A stretch of 64,000 nt of DNA from contig NZ_CP110395.1 in NCBI RefSeq assembly GCF_029910215.1, positions 3,038,001 to 3,102,000 on the forward strand, given 5' to 3'. Of the stretch, positions 53,051 through 63,400 are shown piece by piece (positions within the stretch are counted from its first letter, which is position 1; each line of letters starts with the position of its first letter). The translations under genes were made by a program, and so were the position numbers. The stretch is from Paraburkholderia sp. D15 (GTDB lineage: Bacteria; Pseudomonadota; Gammaproteobacteria; Burkholderiales; Burkholderiaceae). The notes beneath the pieces were generated by a model. That model was not told the DNA's origin. It worked only from the letters and a program-made list of their open reading frames with translations, and did not search any database.

Positions 53051-55486
53051 TTATCCGCGCAAGCGTGCGCCATATACTCGAGCCAGACGTTCCACCAGAG
53101 TTTGAATGGCCAGATCGACCGTCTCATCCTGAAGGGTTCCGCCAGTATCTTGCAAGGTCACACGGAACGCAAGGCTTTTCTCGTGCGCTGCCAGGCCGCC
53201 GGAAGTGTTTGATTTTGGACGGAATTCGTCGAAAAGCGCAACCCGCTGGACGCTCTTGCAAGCGGCCTCGGACTGCGCCGCGCGCAGCTCGTCCAGCAGC
53301 GCCTGGACCTCGATTTTCTGATCGACGACCACGGCAATATCGCGACGCACCGGCGGGAATTTAGATACTTCCGCGGGAGTCGGCAATACACGCTGCATTA
53401 ATGCTTCCGCTTCGATTTCAAACAGAATCGGCGCATGCGGCAAATCATATTTTTGCATCCAGCGCGGATGCAATTCGCCAATCCAACCCACGGCGCGGCC
53501 ATTAACTTCGATACGCGCGCTACGTCCCGGATGCAATGCCGGATGTTCCGCTTTCACGAAACGCGCCACCGCTGGCGCCAGCAATGCCTCCAGATCGCCC
53601 TTCACGTCGAAGTAGTCGACCGTGCGCGTCGTCGCGCCCCATTGTTCGTCCAGCGCCGGGCCGTAGGCGAGCGCGCCGATCATCTTCGGCTGCGCGAAAC
53701 CTTCGACCGTCAGTTCGCCCGCCTTGATCGACGGATCGTGCAGGAACACGCGCCCCGCTTCGAACACGCGCACGCGATCCGCGGCGCGACGGTTCAGGTT
53801 CGTGCGCAGCACGTGGATCAGGCTGCCGAACAGCGTCGTGCGCATTACCGACAACTGGCTTGCGATCGGATTCAGCAGACGCACGGGCTTGTCGTTGCCG
53901 GCGAAATCCTGCTCCCATTCGGCGTCGACGAAACTGAAGTTGACCGTTTCCGCGTAGTCGCGCGCGGCGAGCGCGTGGCGCACCACGTGGATCGAACGCT
54001 GGGTCTCGTTGGTCGCGCGCATTTCGCTGCGTGCGACCGGCGGACGCGCCGGAATCTTCTCGAAGCCGTAAATACGCGCGACTTCCTCGATCAGGTCCTC
54101 TTCGATCTCGATGTCGAAGCGATACGACGGCGGCATCACCGAGAAGGTGTCCTCGCCGCGCTCGAACGTCAGACCGAGGCGCGTGAAAATCTGCGCGATC
54201 TCGTCCGCGTCGATCTTGATGCCGATGATGCGGTTCGCACGCGACACACGCATGGTCACCGGCTCGCGCTTCGGCACGTTGACGATCTGATCGTCGACCG
54301 GGCCGGCCGCGCCGCCGCAGATGTCGAGGATCAGTTGCGTGATGCGTTCGATATGCTCGACCGTGGTCGCGTAATCGACACCGCGCTCGAAGCGATGACC
54401 CGCGTCAGTCGAGAAGTTGTACTTGCGCGAGCGGCCGCGGATGCTGTCCGGCCACCAGAACGCGGCTTCCAGATAGATGTTCGTGGTGTCGAGCGTGACA
54501 GCCGTGCTGTCGCCGCCCATGATGCCCGCGAGACTCTCGATGTGTTGCTCGTCCGCGATCACGCCGACGCTTTCATCGAGCTCGACCGTGTTGCCGTTCA
54601 GCAGCTTGAGCGTTTCGCCCTTGCGGCCCCAGCGCACGTCCATGCCACCGTGGATCCTGTCCAGATCGAACACGTGCGAAGGACGGCCCAGCTCAAGCAT
54701 CACGTAGTTCGAGATATCGACCAGCGCGGAAATGCTGCGCTGACCCGAGCGCTCGAGACGCTCGACCATCCATTGCGGCGACTTCGCGCGCGCATTCACG
54801 CCGCGAATCACGCGGCCCGAGAAACGGCCGCACAGATCCGGCGCCGAAATCTTGACCGGCAGCGTTTCATTGAGCTTGACCTCGGCTGGCTTGATTTCGA
54901 GCGGACGCAGCGGTGCACCCGTGATCGCCGAGGTTTCGCGCGCCACGCCGAAGACCGACAGGCAGTCCGCCTTGTTCGGCGTCAGCTTGATTTCGAAAAC
55001 CGTGTCATCGAGATTGAGCGTTTCGCGGATGTCCTGACCGATCGGCGTGGCCTCCGGCAGGATCATCAGGCCGCTATGGTCTTCCGACAGCTTCAGCTCG
55101 CGCGCCGAGCACAGCATGCCCTGGCTTTCGACGCCGCGCAGCTTGGACAGCTTGATCGCGAACGGCGCGCCGCCCTCTTCGGCCGGCGGCAGTTGCGCGC
55201 CGACCAGCGCGACCGGCACCTTGATGCCCGGCGCCACGTTCGGCGCGCCGCACACGATGTTCAGCGTCGCGCCGGTGCCGGCGTCGACCTGACACACGTT
55301 GAGCTTGTCAGCGTCCGGGTGCTTGACGACTTCCAGCACCTGGCCGACGACGATCTTCGAAGTCGGCGGCGCGGCCGGCCGCAGGTCTTCCACTTCGAGA
55401 CCCGCCATGGTCAGCGCGTGCGACAGTTCGTCGGTCGTCAGTTGCGGATCGACAAAGGTTCTCAGCCAGGATTCCGGAAATTGCAT
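53051..55486 (-). CDS. pheT: Phenylalanine-tRNA ligase beta subunit
   Basis: An 811-residue beta subunit of PheRS. Domain order: N-terminal tRNA-binding OB fold (about 39-148, [20 protein letters not shown]), B3/B4 editing domain, B5 and catalytic-like region, and the C-terminal anticodon-binding FDX-ACB domain ([14 protein letters not shown] onwards). It charges tRNA-Phe with the alpha subunit. It lies 185 bases after pheS. Confidence 0.98.
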   Translation of the reverse strand: MQFPESWLRTFVDPQLTTDELSHALTMAGLEVEDLRPAAPPTSKIVVGQVLEVVKHPDADKLNVCQVDAGTGATLNIVCGAPNVAPGIKVPVALVGAQLPPAEEGGAPFAIKLSKLRGVESQGMLCSARELKLSEDHSGLMILPEATPIGQDIRETLNLDDTVFEIKLTPNKADCLSVFGVARETSAITGAPLRPLEIKPAEVKLNETLPVKISAPDLCGRFSGRVIRGVNARAKSPQWMVERLERSGQRSISALVDISNYVMLELGRPSHVFDLDRIHGGMDVRWGRKGETLKLLNGNTVELDESVGVIADEQHIESLAGIMGGDSTAVTLDTTNIYLEAAFWWPDSIRGRSRKYNFSTDAGHRFERGVDYATTVEHIERITQLILDICGGAAGPVDDQIVNVPKREPVTMRVSRANRIIGIKIDADEIAQIFTRLGLTFERGEDTFSVMPPSYRFDIEIEEDLIEEVARIYGFEKIPARPPVARSEMRATNETQRSIHVVRHALAARDYAETVNFSFVDAEWEQDFAGNDKPVRLLNPIASQLSVMRTTLFGSLIHVLRTNLNRRAADRVRVFEAGRVFLHDPSIKAGELTVEGFAQPKMIGALAYGPALDEQWGATTRTVDYFDVKGDLEALLAPAVARFVKAEHPALHPGRSARIEVNGRAVGWIGELHPRWMQKYDLPHAPILFEIEAEALMQRVLPTPAEVSKFPPVRRDIAVVVDQKIEVQALLDELRAAQSEAACKSVQRVALFDEFRPKSNTSGGLAAHEKSLAFRVTLQDTGGTLQDETVDLAIQTLVERLARVYGARLRG

Positions 55487-55671
55487 GGTTCTGTGTACGT
55501 TCTGATCAGGTTAGGTCCGCGTCCGGCGGTGCGGACTCGAGATGCTGCCTTCGGTTGCTTTCGCTTGCCGCCCGAAGGCGCTGCTCTGGGCACTGCCGGG
55601 GACGCTGCGGGCGGCACGCTTCGCGCACCGCGCCGCGCTCTATGCTTGTCGCGTTCGACCGCGCCGCATCG

Positions 55672-56685
55672 TCAAGCGAATTGACGCAGGAAACGCAGGT
55701 CGTTTTCGAAGAACAGACGCAGGTCTTGCACGCCATAGCGCAACATGGTGAGCCGTTCGAGGCCGCTGCCGAACGCGAAGCCGATATAGCGCTCCGGGTC
55801 GAGACCCATGTTGCGGATCACCGTGGGGTGCACCTGGCCGGAACCCGAAATTTCGAGCCATTTGCCGGCGTTCTTGCCCGTTTCGAACAGCATGTCGATT
55901 TCGGCCGACGGTTCGGTGAACGGGAAATACGACGGACGGAAGCGCACCTGAATATCGTCGCGCTCGAAGAATTTCTTCAGGAAGTCCGTGTAGACGCCCT
56001 TCAGGTCAGCGAAGCTGATGTTCTCTTCGATCCACAGGCCTTCGACCTGGTTGAACATCGGCGAATGGGTGGCGTCGCTGTCCACGCGATACGTGCGGCC
56101 CGGCACGATCACCTTGATAGGCGGCGTGTTGGTGCGCGCGTAGCGCACCTGCATCGGGCTGGTATGCGTGCGCAACAGCAGTTGACGTCCGTCGGCGTCT
56201 TTGCCGTCGACGTAGAAAGTGTCCTGCATCGAACGCGCCGGATGGTTTTCCGGGCTGTTCAACGAGGTGAAGTTGTACCAGTCGGTTTCGATCTCGGGGC
56301 CGTCGGCCACGTCGAATCCGATCGTACGGAAAATCTGTTCGACGCGCTCCCATGTGCGCATCACCGGATGCAGGCTGCCTGCATCGGCGCCGCGGCCGGG
56401 CAACGTGACGTCGATGGCTTCGGCGGCAAGGCGCTGGTTCAGCAACGCGTCGGCCAATGCCTGACGGCGCGCGGTCAACGCAGCTTCCACCTGTTGCTTG
56501 ACGAGGTTGATCCGTGCGCCTTCGGTCTTGCGCGTTTCGGGATCGAGTTTGCCAAGGCCCTTCAATAGCTCGGTCAACGCACCCGATTTACCAAGAAAGC
56601 GCGCTTTCTCGTTCTCGAGGGTGGTGACGTCGGAGGCTTCTGCGAAGGCTTTTTGCGCGTCGGCGACAATCTGGTCCAGATCCAT
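55672..56685 (-). CDS. pheS: Phenylalanine-tRNA ligase alpha subunit
   Basis: A 337-residue catalytic subunit of PheRS, the standard length. It has an N-terminal coiled-coil domain (1-85) and a class II core with motif 2 ([16 protein letters not shown]) and motif 3 ([17 protein letters not shown]). The ATG at 56685 gives the family-typical [14 protein letters not shown] start. A strong hairpin lies between rplT and this gene and may attenuate expression. Confidence 0.98.
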   Translation of the reverse strand: MDLDQIVADAQKAFAEASDVTTLENEKARFLGKSGALTELLKGLGKLDPETRKTEGARINLVKQQVEAALTARRQALADALLNQRLAAEAIDVTLPGRGADAGSLHPVMRTWERVEQIFRTIGFDVADGPEIETDWYNFTSLNSPENHPARSMQDTFYVDGKDADGRQLLLRTHTSPMQVRYARTNTPPIKVIVPGRTYRVDSDATHSPMFNQVEGLWIEENISFADLKGVYTDFLKKFFERDDIQVRFRPSYFPFTEPSAEIDMLFETGKNAGKWLEISGSGQVHPTVIRNMGLDPERYIGFAFGSGLERLTMLRYGVQDLRLFFENDLRFLRQFA

Positions 56686-56740
56686 TGATCCCATCATTTC
56701 AACGTCAGTGTTCAATTGAAGCAAAACTGGTTCTACCAAC

Positions 56741-56772
56741 AAAAACGGGGCTCGGTGAGGAGCCCCGTTTTT
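56741..56772 (-). terminator. Terminator/attenuator between rplT and pheS
   Basis: AAAAACGGGGCT and AGCCCCGTTTTT pair perfectly around an 8-base loop. The minus-strand transcript ends in a U-tract. It lies 56 bases before pheS, so it either ends the rplT transcript or acts as the pheST attenuator. Confidence 0.85.
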
Positions 56773-56843
56773 GCTGCAGCGTCACCGAGACTACCGGATG
56801 TTCGCTGCAACGAACCACGCAGTGTTAATTGCCAGAAGCGCAA

Positions 56844-57203
56844 TCAGGCTGCAACGGCGGCTTTCACCTGCTGAACGATCGCAGCAAAAGCAGCCTTGTC
56901 GAACACAGCCATGTCGGCCAGCACCTTGCGGTCGAGTTCGATCGAAGCCTTCTTCAGGCCGTTGATGAACACGCTGTACGTCATGTCGTGCTGACGCACC
57001 GCCGCGTTGATACGCGTGATCCACAATGCGCGGAACACACGCTTCTTGTTGCGGCGATCGCGGTAGGCGTACTGGCCTGCGCGCATGACCGCCTGCTTGG
57101 CGATGCGATAGACGTTATTGCGACGGCCGCGGTAACCCTTGGCCAGCTTGATGATCTTCTTGTGACGGGCCCGTGCGGTAACCCCACGTTTTACTCGAGG
57201 CAT
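56844..57203 (-). CDS. rplT: 50S ribosomal protein L20
   Basis: A 119-residue L20 with the conserved basic N-terminus ([20 protein letters not shown]) and [20 protein letters not shown]. It binds 23S rRNA early in 50S assembly and represses the rpmI-rplT mRNA in other bacteria. It follows rpmI by 29 bases. Confidence 0.98.
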
Positions 57204-57232
57204 GTCTTGCTCCTATGAGTGTCGGTTAAGGG

Positions 57233-57430
57233 TTAAGCGAACGGCAGCATTGCGCGCACGGAGTTCAGATCGGAATCATGAACTGCCGTCGAACCGCGCA
57301 GATGGCGTTTGTTCTTGGTGGTTTTCTTGGTAAGAATGTGGCGCTTGAAGGCTTGACCGCGCTTGACGGTACCGCCCGGACGCACCACGAAGCGCTTTGC
57401 AGCACTCTTCTTGGTCTTCATCTTCGGCAT
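57233..57430 (-). CDS. rpmI: 50S ribosomal protein L35
   Basis: A 65-residue L35 ([20 protein letters not shown], then [16 protein letters not shown]). It follows infC after a 277-base gap on the same strand and precedes rplT. The gap is long for this operon and could hold the L20 control site. No further gene is seen in it. Confidence 0.98.
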   Translation of the reverse strand: MPKMKTKKSAAKRFVVRPGGTVKRGQAFKRHILTKKTTKNKRHLRGSTAVHDSDLNSVRAMLPFA

Positions 57431-57707
57431 GACAACTCCATTATTAGATGGACATGGGTGTGCGGTCGGCCAGAGGCCATGACCCGCCCTTCGAAACCCA
57501 TTCCACTTGGTATGCAGACCGCCGATACTGCCGACGGCCGCTTTTCAGGACCGGCCTGGATCACGCCGAGTTCACGTCACGTCAAACCCGATCGCTTTCC
57601 ACACCGTTCCGAAACCTGCCGACACCGCACCGGACACCCAGTGCGACATCGCTTCAATCCTGCACAACCGAAGCGCGCGCCACACGGCGCGCCGCTGCTT
57701 CAGCTGA

Positions 57708-58232
57708 TTACTTCTTTTTCTTCGGCGCGAGCACCATGATCATCTGGCGCCCTTCCATTTTCGGCATTTGCTCGACCTGACCGACTTCGTCGAGGTCCGT
57801 GCGCAGGCGTTCGAGCATGCGCATACCGATTTCCTGGTGAGCCATTTCGCGTCCACGGAAACGCAACGTGATTTTCGTCTTGTCGCCGTCTTCGAGGAAG
57901 CGAACGAGATTGCGCAGCTTGACGTTGTAGTCACCGTCGTCGGTACCCGGACGGAATTTGACTTCCTTGACCTGGATGACCTTCTGCTTGAGCTTGGCCT
58001 CGTGCTGCTTCTTCGCTTCCTGGTACTTGAACTTGCCGTAGTCCATCAAGCGGCAAACCGGCGGGACCGCTTGCGGGGCGATTTCGACCAGATCGACATC
58101 CTGCTGTTCCGACATGCGGAACGCATCAGCGAGTTTCACGATGCCGAGCGGTTCGTTCTCGACTCCGACCAGACGCACCTCGGGTGCCGTAATTTCACCG
58201 TTGATGCGGTGCGCAGACTTATCAGTAGCGAT
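57708..58232 (-). CDS. infC: Translation initiation factor IF-3 with ATC start codon
   Basis: IF-3 of 174 residues. The domains are the N-terminal KOW-like part ([19 protein letters not shown]) and the C-terminal 30S-binding part ([20 protein letters not shown], ending APKKKK). The conserved sequence [12 protein letters not shown] is encoded upstream of the first ATG/GTG, and the frame opens with ATC at 58230-58232, 9 bases after GAGGA. IF-3 genes commonly use rare AUU/AUC starts so that IF-3 represses its own translation. thrS ends 49 bases upstream. Confidence 0.93.
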   Translation of the reverse strand: MATDKSAHRINGEITAPEVRLVGVENEPLGIVKLADAFRMSEQQDVDLVEIAPQAVPPVCRLMDYGKFKYQEAKKQHEAKLKQKVIQVKEVKFRPGTDDGDYNVKLRNLVRFLEDGDKTKITLRFRGREMAHQEIGMRMLERLRTDLDEVGQVEQMPKMEGRQMIMVLAPKKKK

Positions 58233-58281
58233 GTTACGTTTCCTCTAAAAATTAAAAAAACGAGCCGGGCTGCCAGGTGGC

Positions 58282-60189
58282 TCAGTTGAACGACTGCACG
58301 TCCTGACGCAGACGCTCAATGAAGGTATCGACAGGCATCACACCCAGATCGACACCACCACGGGCACGCACGGCTACCGTTTGGGCTTCACGCTCTTTGT
58401 CGCCGACCACAAGCAGATACGGGACCTTCTCCAGCGTGTGCTCGCGTATTTTATAGCTAATCTTCTCGTTGCGCAAATCGGCCTCAACTCTAACCCCTTG
58501 TTTTTGCAACGATTGGGCTAGCGAATTTGCATATTCGGCCTGATTTTCCGCGATATTCATGACCACGACCTGCATCGGCGCGAGCCACGACGGCATGGCG
58601 CCGCCATGGTGCTCGATCAGAATGCCAAGGAAGCGCTCCATTGATCCGACGATTGCCCGGTGCAGCATGATCGGCCGGCGACGGCCGTTGTCTTCAGCGA
58701 CGTATTCCGCGCCAAGACGCTCCGGCAGCACCATGTCCAGCTGCAACGTGCCGCATTGCCACGAACGGCCCAGCGCGTCCTTGATGTGATATTCGACCTT
58801 CGGGCCGTAAAAGGCGCCCTCGCCCGGCAGCTCTTCCCACGTGACGCCGCAGGCGGTCAGCGCCTCGCGCAGGCCTTGTTCCGCGCGATCCCAGGTTTCA
58901 TCCGTGCCGGCGCGCGCATCCGGGCGCAGCGACAGCTTGATGTCGACGTTGTCGAAGCCGAAGTCCTTGTACACGCTCATGGCGAGCGTGTTGAACGCGA
59001 TCGACTCGCTGATGAACTGATCTTCGGTACAGAAAATGTGCGCGTCGTCCTGCACGAAACCGCGCACGCGCATCAATCCGTGCAATGCGCCCGAAGATTC
59101 GTTGCGATGGCACGACCCGAACTCCGCGTAACGCAGCGGCAGATCGCGGTACGAACGCAGACCGTGGTTGAACACCTGCACGTGACCCGGGCAGTTCATC
59201 GGCTTGATCGCGTAGTCGCGCTTTTCCGATTCCGTCGTGAACATGTTTTCACGATAGTTCTGCCAGTGGCCCGACGCTTCCCACAGCGAACGGTCCATGA
59301 TCATCGGCGTCTTGATTTCGAGGTAGCCGGCGTCGTTCACGCGACGGCGCATGTACTGCTCGACCTGCTGCCACAGCGTCCAGCCGCGCGGATGCCAGAA
59401 CACCATGCCCGGCGATTCGTCCTGCATATGAAACAGGTCGAGTTGCTTGCCGAGCTTGCGGTGATCGCGCTTTTCCGCTTCCTCGAGCATGTGCAGATAC
59501 GCTTCCTGGTCTTCCTTTTTGGTCCAGGCCGTACCGTAGATGCGCTGCAACTGCTCGTTCTTCGAATCGCCGCGCCAATAGGCGCCCGCCACCTTCATCA
59601 GCTTGAAAACCTTCAGCTTGCCGGTGGACGGCACGTGCGGCCCGCGGCACAGATCGGTGAAACCGCCATGCGAGTACAGCTTGATATCGTCGCTGGACGG
59701 AATCGATTCGATGATCTCGGCCTTGTACTTTTCGCCGATGCTCTTGAAGTAGTCCACCGCTTCGCCGCGCGACACCACGCGGCGCGACACCGGCTCGTCT
59801 TTCTTCGCGAGTTCCTGCATGCGCTTTTCGATCTTTTCCAGATCTTCCGGCGTGAAGGGACGGCTGTACGCGAAGTCGTAATAGAAGCCGTTGTCGATCA
59901 CCGGGCCGATCGTCACCTGCGCTTCCGGGAACAGATCCTTCACGGCATACGCGAGCAAGTGCGCGGTGGAGTGACGAATGATGTCGAGGCCGTCCGCATC
60001 TTTTTCCGTGACGATGGCGAGCGCCACGTCGTGATCGATCAGCGCGGACGTATCGACCAGTTCACCGTCGATCTTGCCGCCGAGCGCGGCCTTCGCGAGG
60101 CCGGGGCCGATCGACGCGGCCACTTCGGCGACCGTCACCGGATGCTCGTACTGTCGAACAGAACCGTCAGGCAGACGTATCGAAACCAT
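58282..60189 (-). CDS. thrS: Threonine-tRNA ligase
   Basis: A 635-residue class II synthetase, the standard length. Domain order: N-terminal TGS (1-60), editing domain with [20 protein letters not shown], the catalytic core ([20 protein letters not shown] and zinc/active-site residues), and the anticodon-binding end ([20 protein letters not shown]). The ATG at 60189 gives [14 protein letters not shown]. It begins the infC/ribosomal protein operon. Confidence 0.98.
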   Translation of the reverse strand: MVSIRLPDGSVRQYEHPVTVAEVAASIGPGLAKAALGGKIDGELVDTSALIDHDVALAIVTEKDADGLDIIRHSTAHLLAYAVKDLFPEAQVTIGPVIDNGFYYDFAYSRPFTPEDLEKIEKRMQELAKKDEPVSRRVVSRGEAVDYFKSIGEKYKAEIIESIPSSDDIKLYSHGGFTDLCRGPHVPSTGKLKVFKLMKVAGAYWRGDSKNEQLQRIYGTAWTKKEDQEAYLHMLEEAEKRDHRKLGKQLDLFHMQDESPGMVFWHPRGWTLWQQVEQYMRRRVNDAGYLEIKTPMIMDRSLWEASGHWQNYRENMFTTESEKRDYAIKPMNCPGHVQVFNHGLRSYRDLPLRYAEFGSCHRNESSGALHGLMRVRGFVQDDAHIFCTEDQFISESIAFNTLAMSVYKDFGFDNVDIKLSLRPDARAGTDETWDRAEQGLREALTACGVTWEELPGEGAFYGPKVEYHIKDALGRSWQCGTLQLDMVLPERLGAEYVAEDNGRRRPIMLHRAIVGSMERFLGILIEHHGGAMPSWLAPMQVVVMNIAENQAEYANSLAQSLQKQGVRVEADLRNEKISYKIREHTLEKVPYLLVVGDKEREAQTVAVRARGGVDLGVMPVDTFIERLRQDVQSFN

Positions 60190-60248
60190 TGCGTTCTCCG
60201 TGGTGCCGACCGGCGGCGGCACATACAACAGGTCTAAAAGCCAAAAAA

Positions 60249-60278
60249 AATGCGGCCCCGCTTTCGAGGGGCCGCATT
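60249..60278 (-). terminator. Terminator between tRNA-Val and thrS
   Basis: AATGCGGCCCC pairs with GGGGCCGCATT around an 8-base loop. On the minus strand a run of eight U follows. It ends the tRNA-Val transcript or attenuates thrS. Confidence 0.85.
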
Positions 60279-60440
60279 CACATTTCCTGCAAACTACATT
60301 GGCGAAATTGGTCCTCGACTAGCGTCGCTCCGAAGCAGTTTCGGTCAACGTTCGCGGTGTCATAACCGTATTTGCCTTTTGCGCCGAGGGCACTTACTGC
60401 AGTTTGCGAAACCCCGGCAGAACCGGAATTTCTCTTTCGT

Positions 60441-60517
60441 TGGTAGGCTCGATTGGACTCGAACCAACGACCCCCACCATGTCAAGGTGGTGCTCTAACC
60501 AGCTGAGCTACGAGCCT
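60441..60517 (-). tRNA. tRNA-Val (GAC)
   Basis: A 77-nt tRNA on the minus strand, starting AGGCTCGTAGCTCAGCTGG and ending GAGCCT-ACCA with encoded CCA. The anticodon loop TTGACAT on CCACC/GGTGG gives GAC. It lies between relA and thrS. Confidence 0.96.
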
Positions 60518-60586
60518 GAAGAAACGAGATTATATGGAGCCCCACGCGGCTTGGCAAGTACTTTTATGAACCGACTTCAAATTTCT

Positions 60587-60612
60587 ACTCACGTACTCGG
60601 GCGTACGTGAGT
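60587..60612. terminator. Hairpin after relA
   Basis: ACTCACGTAC and GTACGTGAGT are perfect 10-base arms around TCGGGC, 48 bases after the relA stop. There is no strong U-tract. It may terminate relA or precede the tRNA-Val promoter. Confidence 0.45.
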
Positions 60613-60659
60613 GCATACGGGACCGGGCCCCGTTGCGCCATCAAACGCCCGCTGATCGA

Positions 60660-62903
60660 TCAACTCTTGCGCGACGCGCGCACCACGCCCGTCACTTCGC
60701 CGAGCACCGTGCACGCGCGCTGAATCTGCGCGGCGCTCGATACCTCGACGGTGAATTGCATGAATGCGGTGTTACGACGGGATTGTGTCTTCACACCGAT
60801 GACATTCATCTTCTCGCGCGCGAAAACTTCCGAAATATCGCGCAACAAGCCCTGACGGTCGGTCGCTTCGATACTCAGGTCGACCGGATACACCGACTGC
60901 CCGCGTCCGCTCATCACGTCCGCCGACCACGCGGTTTGCAGCACGCGCTCCGGCGCGCGCTCGGCCATGCGCACGAATGTCGGGCAATCGCTCCGGTGAA
61001 TCGACATGCCCTTGCCGCGCGTGACGAAACCGCTGATGTCGTCCGGCGGCGCGGGACGGCAGCAGCGCGCGAGCTGCGTGAGCAACGCGTCGACGCCGAC
61101 CACCAGCACGCCGGTCGACGCACCGCGCGCGACGCTCGCGCCGCTGCTGCGCTTTTCGAACTGCTCCGGCGCCTCGACCACGGGCTCGGGCGGCGGAGCA
61201 TCGTGCAACGCCTGCTCGACGAGCCGCAGACTGAACTCTTCCTTGCCGACCACCGAGAACAGATCGTCGGTGGTCTTGAAGCCGAGCCTGGATGCGAGCT
61301 GGTCGAGATTGACCGAGGTCTTGCCTTCGCGCTGCAAGGTCTTTTCGACCATCGCGCGACCGCTCGCGATGTGCTCCTGCACTTCGACCGCATTGAACCA
61401 CGCGCGCACCTTCTGCCGCGCACGTGGACTTTGCAGATAGCCGAGCTGCGGATTGAGCCAGTCGCGCGACGGCCCCCCCTCTTTCACCGCGACGATCTCG
61501 ATCGTCTGGCCGTTCTGCAGCGGCGTGTTGAGCGGCACCATCGCACCGTCGACGCGCGCGCCACGGCACCGGTGCCCCAGTTCGCTATGCAGGTGATACG
61601 CGAAATCCACCGGCGTCGCGCCATGCGGCAACGGAATAACGCGCGCCTGCGGCGTCAGCACGTAGATGTGATCGTCGTCAAGCGTGGCCTGGCGCAGTTG
61701 CTCCCACGGCTGCGCGGCGCGCTTCTCGCCGTGCTCGCCTTCCGAGACCTCGTCTTTCCATGCGAGCAGTTGCCGCAGCCACGCGATCTTCTCGTCGTAC
61801 TTCTCGTTGGCGCTGAACTGCCCGCCGTACCCACGCGTGCCCGCTTCCTTGTAGCGCCAGTGCGCGGCCACGCCATATTCGGCGAACTGATGCATGTCGT
61901 GCGTACGGATCTGCACCTCGAACGCGCGGCCATCGTCGCCGATCACCACCGTGTGCAGCGACTTGTAGCCGTTCGGCTTGGGTCGCGAGATGTAATCGTC
62001 GAATTCGCGCGGCACCGGTTGCCACAGGTTATGCACGATGCCGAGCACCGTATAGCAATCCTTGATGTCCGGCACGATCACGCGAAACGCGCGCACGTCG
62101 TACAGCTCGGCGAAGTCCAGCTCCTTGCCGCGCATCTTGCGCCAGATGCTGTAGATGTGTTTCGGCCGGCCGCTGACCTCGGCGCGTATATTCGCCGCGG
62201 CCAGTTCCTGCTGCAGCCGCCCGATGGCCTGCGCGACGTAACTCTCGCGCTCGACACGCTTTTCGTCGAGCAGCTTGGCGATGCGCTTGTAGGTCACCGG
62301 CTCCTCGAAGCGGAATGCGAGGTCTTCCAGCTCCCACTTCAATTGCCAGATGCCGAGGCGATTGGCGAGCGGCGCGTAAATATCCAGCGTTTCACGCGCC
62401 ACGTCCGGCGACGGCGTGATCTTCGCCGCCGCGTAGTAGCGCATGGATTGCAGACGCGATGCGAGCCGGATCAGCACCACGCGAATGTCCTGCGCGAACG
62501 CGAGCAGCATCTTGCGCAGCGCCTCGACCTGCGTACGGCGCGCAGCCTGTGCATCGCGACCGGCTTCGGGCATCGCGTTCTGCGCGGCGCGCAGGCTGAC
62601 CGTGCCGAGGCGCAGCAACTTGCGCACGTCGCCGACCAGTTGCGCGACTTCCTCGCCGAAGTTGTCGGCAATCACGCGCTCCGGGTCCTGCAAGTGCGGC
62701 GTCAGCGCGAACAGCGCCGCCGCCAGCACCGCCGGCGGGTCGACGTTGAGCGTGCGCATGATCGACGCCGTGCCCGCCGCGTGATCCGCCAGCAACTCGC
62801 CCGACGACAACCGCACCTCGCCCGCATGTTCGCGCACGAACGCCATCGCTTCGTCGAAGGAAGGCAGGGGGTGCGGCGCGTTCGTCACGATTTCGGTATT
62901 CAT
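60660..62903 (-). CDS. relA: GTP pyrophosphokinase RelA
   Basis: A 747-residue RelA-type (p)ppGpp synthetase for the stringent response. Domain order: degenerate HD domain (1-200), synthetase domain (YDVRAFRVIV, then the EFDD motif and YISRPKPNGYKSLHTVV), TGS (LTPQARVIPLPHGATPVDFA) and C-terminal ACT domain. The HD residues of hydrolases are replaced (AALFALTPH, Phe65-Ala66), so hydrolase activity should be absent. The EFDD signature is typical of RelA rather than SpoT. Confidence 0.95.
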   Translation of the reverse strand: MNTEIVTNAPHPLPSFDEAMAFVREHAGEVRLSSGELLADHAAGTASIMRTLNVDPPAVLAAALFALTPHLQDPERVIADNFGEEVAQLVGDVRKLLRLGTVSLRAAQNAMPEAGRDAQAARRTQVEALRKMLLAFAQDIRVVLIRLASRLQSMRYYAAAKITPSPDVARETLDIYAPLANRLGIWQLKWELEDLAFRFEEPVTYKRIAKLLDEKRVERESYVAQAIGRLQQELAAANIRAEVSGRPKHIYSIWRKMRGKELDFAELYDVRAFRVIVPDIKDCYTVLGIVHNLWQPVPREFDDYISRPKPNGYKSLHTVVIGDDGRAFEVQIRTHDMHQFAEYGVAAHWRYKEAGTRGYGGQFSANEKYDEKIAWLRQLLAWKDEVSEGEHGEKRAAQPWEQLRQATLDDDHIYVLTPQARVIPLPHGATPVDFAYHLHSELGHRCRGARVDGAMVPLNTPLQNGQTIEIVAVKEGGPSRDWLNPQLGYLQSPRARQKVRAWFNAVEVQEHIASGRAMVEKTLQREGKTSVNLDQLASRLGFKTTDDLFSVVGKEEFSLRLVEQALHDAPPPEPVVEAPEQFEKRSSGASVARGASTGVLVVGVDALLTQLARCCRPAPPDDISGFVTRGKGMSIHRSDCPTFVRMAERAPERVLQTAWSADVMSGRGQSVYPVDLSIEATDRQGLLRDISEVFAREKMNVIGVKTQSRRNTAFMQFTVEVSSAAQIQRACTVLGEVTGVVRASRKS

Positions 62904-62965
62904 GGTGCGGCGGTCCGACGGACCGGACGATTCAGCGTTGTGTCAGCAATGGCGATAAAGCCGGT

Positions 62966-63319
62966 TCAGTCGCGCTGCGCCGCGACCACGACGATCTCGA
63001 CGAGGCACTTCGGATTCGCGAGCTTGGCTTCGACGGTGGCGCGCGGCGGCGTGGCGCCCTGCGCGACCCACTCGTCCCACACCGCGTTCATGCCGGCAAA
63101 GTGCACCATGTCCGAGATATAGATCTGCACCGACAGCAAATGCGACTTGTCGCTATTCACTTCCGCCAGCAAACGGTCGATGTGGCCGAGCACTTCACGC
63201 GTCTGACCCGTGATGTCCTGATCCGCGTCTTCGGCGATCTGGCCTGCGAGGTACACCGTGCCGTTATGCACGGCGGTTTCGGAGAGGCGCTTGCCGACGT
63301 GATGACGAATGACTGCCAT
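62966..63319 (-). CDS. RidA-family protein
   Basis: A 117-residue member of the YjgF/RidA group. Segments include LSETAVHNGTVYLAGQIAED and PPRATVEAKLANPKCLVEIV with the conserved arginine. The ATG at 63319 is preferred over an upstream in-frame start. It sits between relA and a hydrolase gene, away from PLP enzymes, and could be a general enamine deaminase. It is a different subtype from the RidA at 6.4 kb. Confidence 0.9.
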   Translation of the reverse strand: MAVIRHHVGKRLSETAVHNGTVYLAGQIAEDADQDITGQTREVLGHIDRLLAEVNSDKSHLLSVQIYISDMVHFAGMNAVWDEWVAQGATPPRATVEAKLANPKCLVEIVVVAAQRD

Positions 63320-63400
63320 GAAGAATCCTGATTGGGTTGAAGATTGAACGGAGAGGCATCCGCGCGGCATCCATTCGCGGATGCCGCGCGCAACTGCATA

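Noticed and set aside
60190..60440. T-box riboswitch upstream of thrS
   Set aside because: T-boxes are not expected in betaproteobacteria, and the stretch is explained by a simple terminator after tRNA-Val with no specifier loop seen.
60660..62903. SpoT-type bifunctional (p)ppGpp hydrolase
   Set aside because: The HD residues are replaced (Phe65-Ala66) and the EFDD motif is of RelA type.
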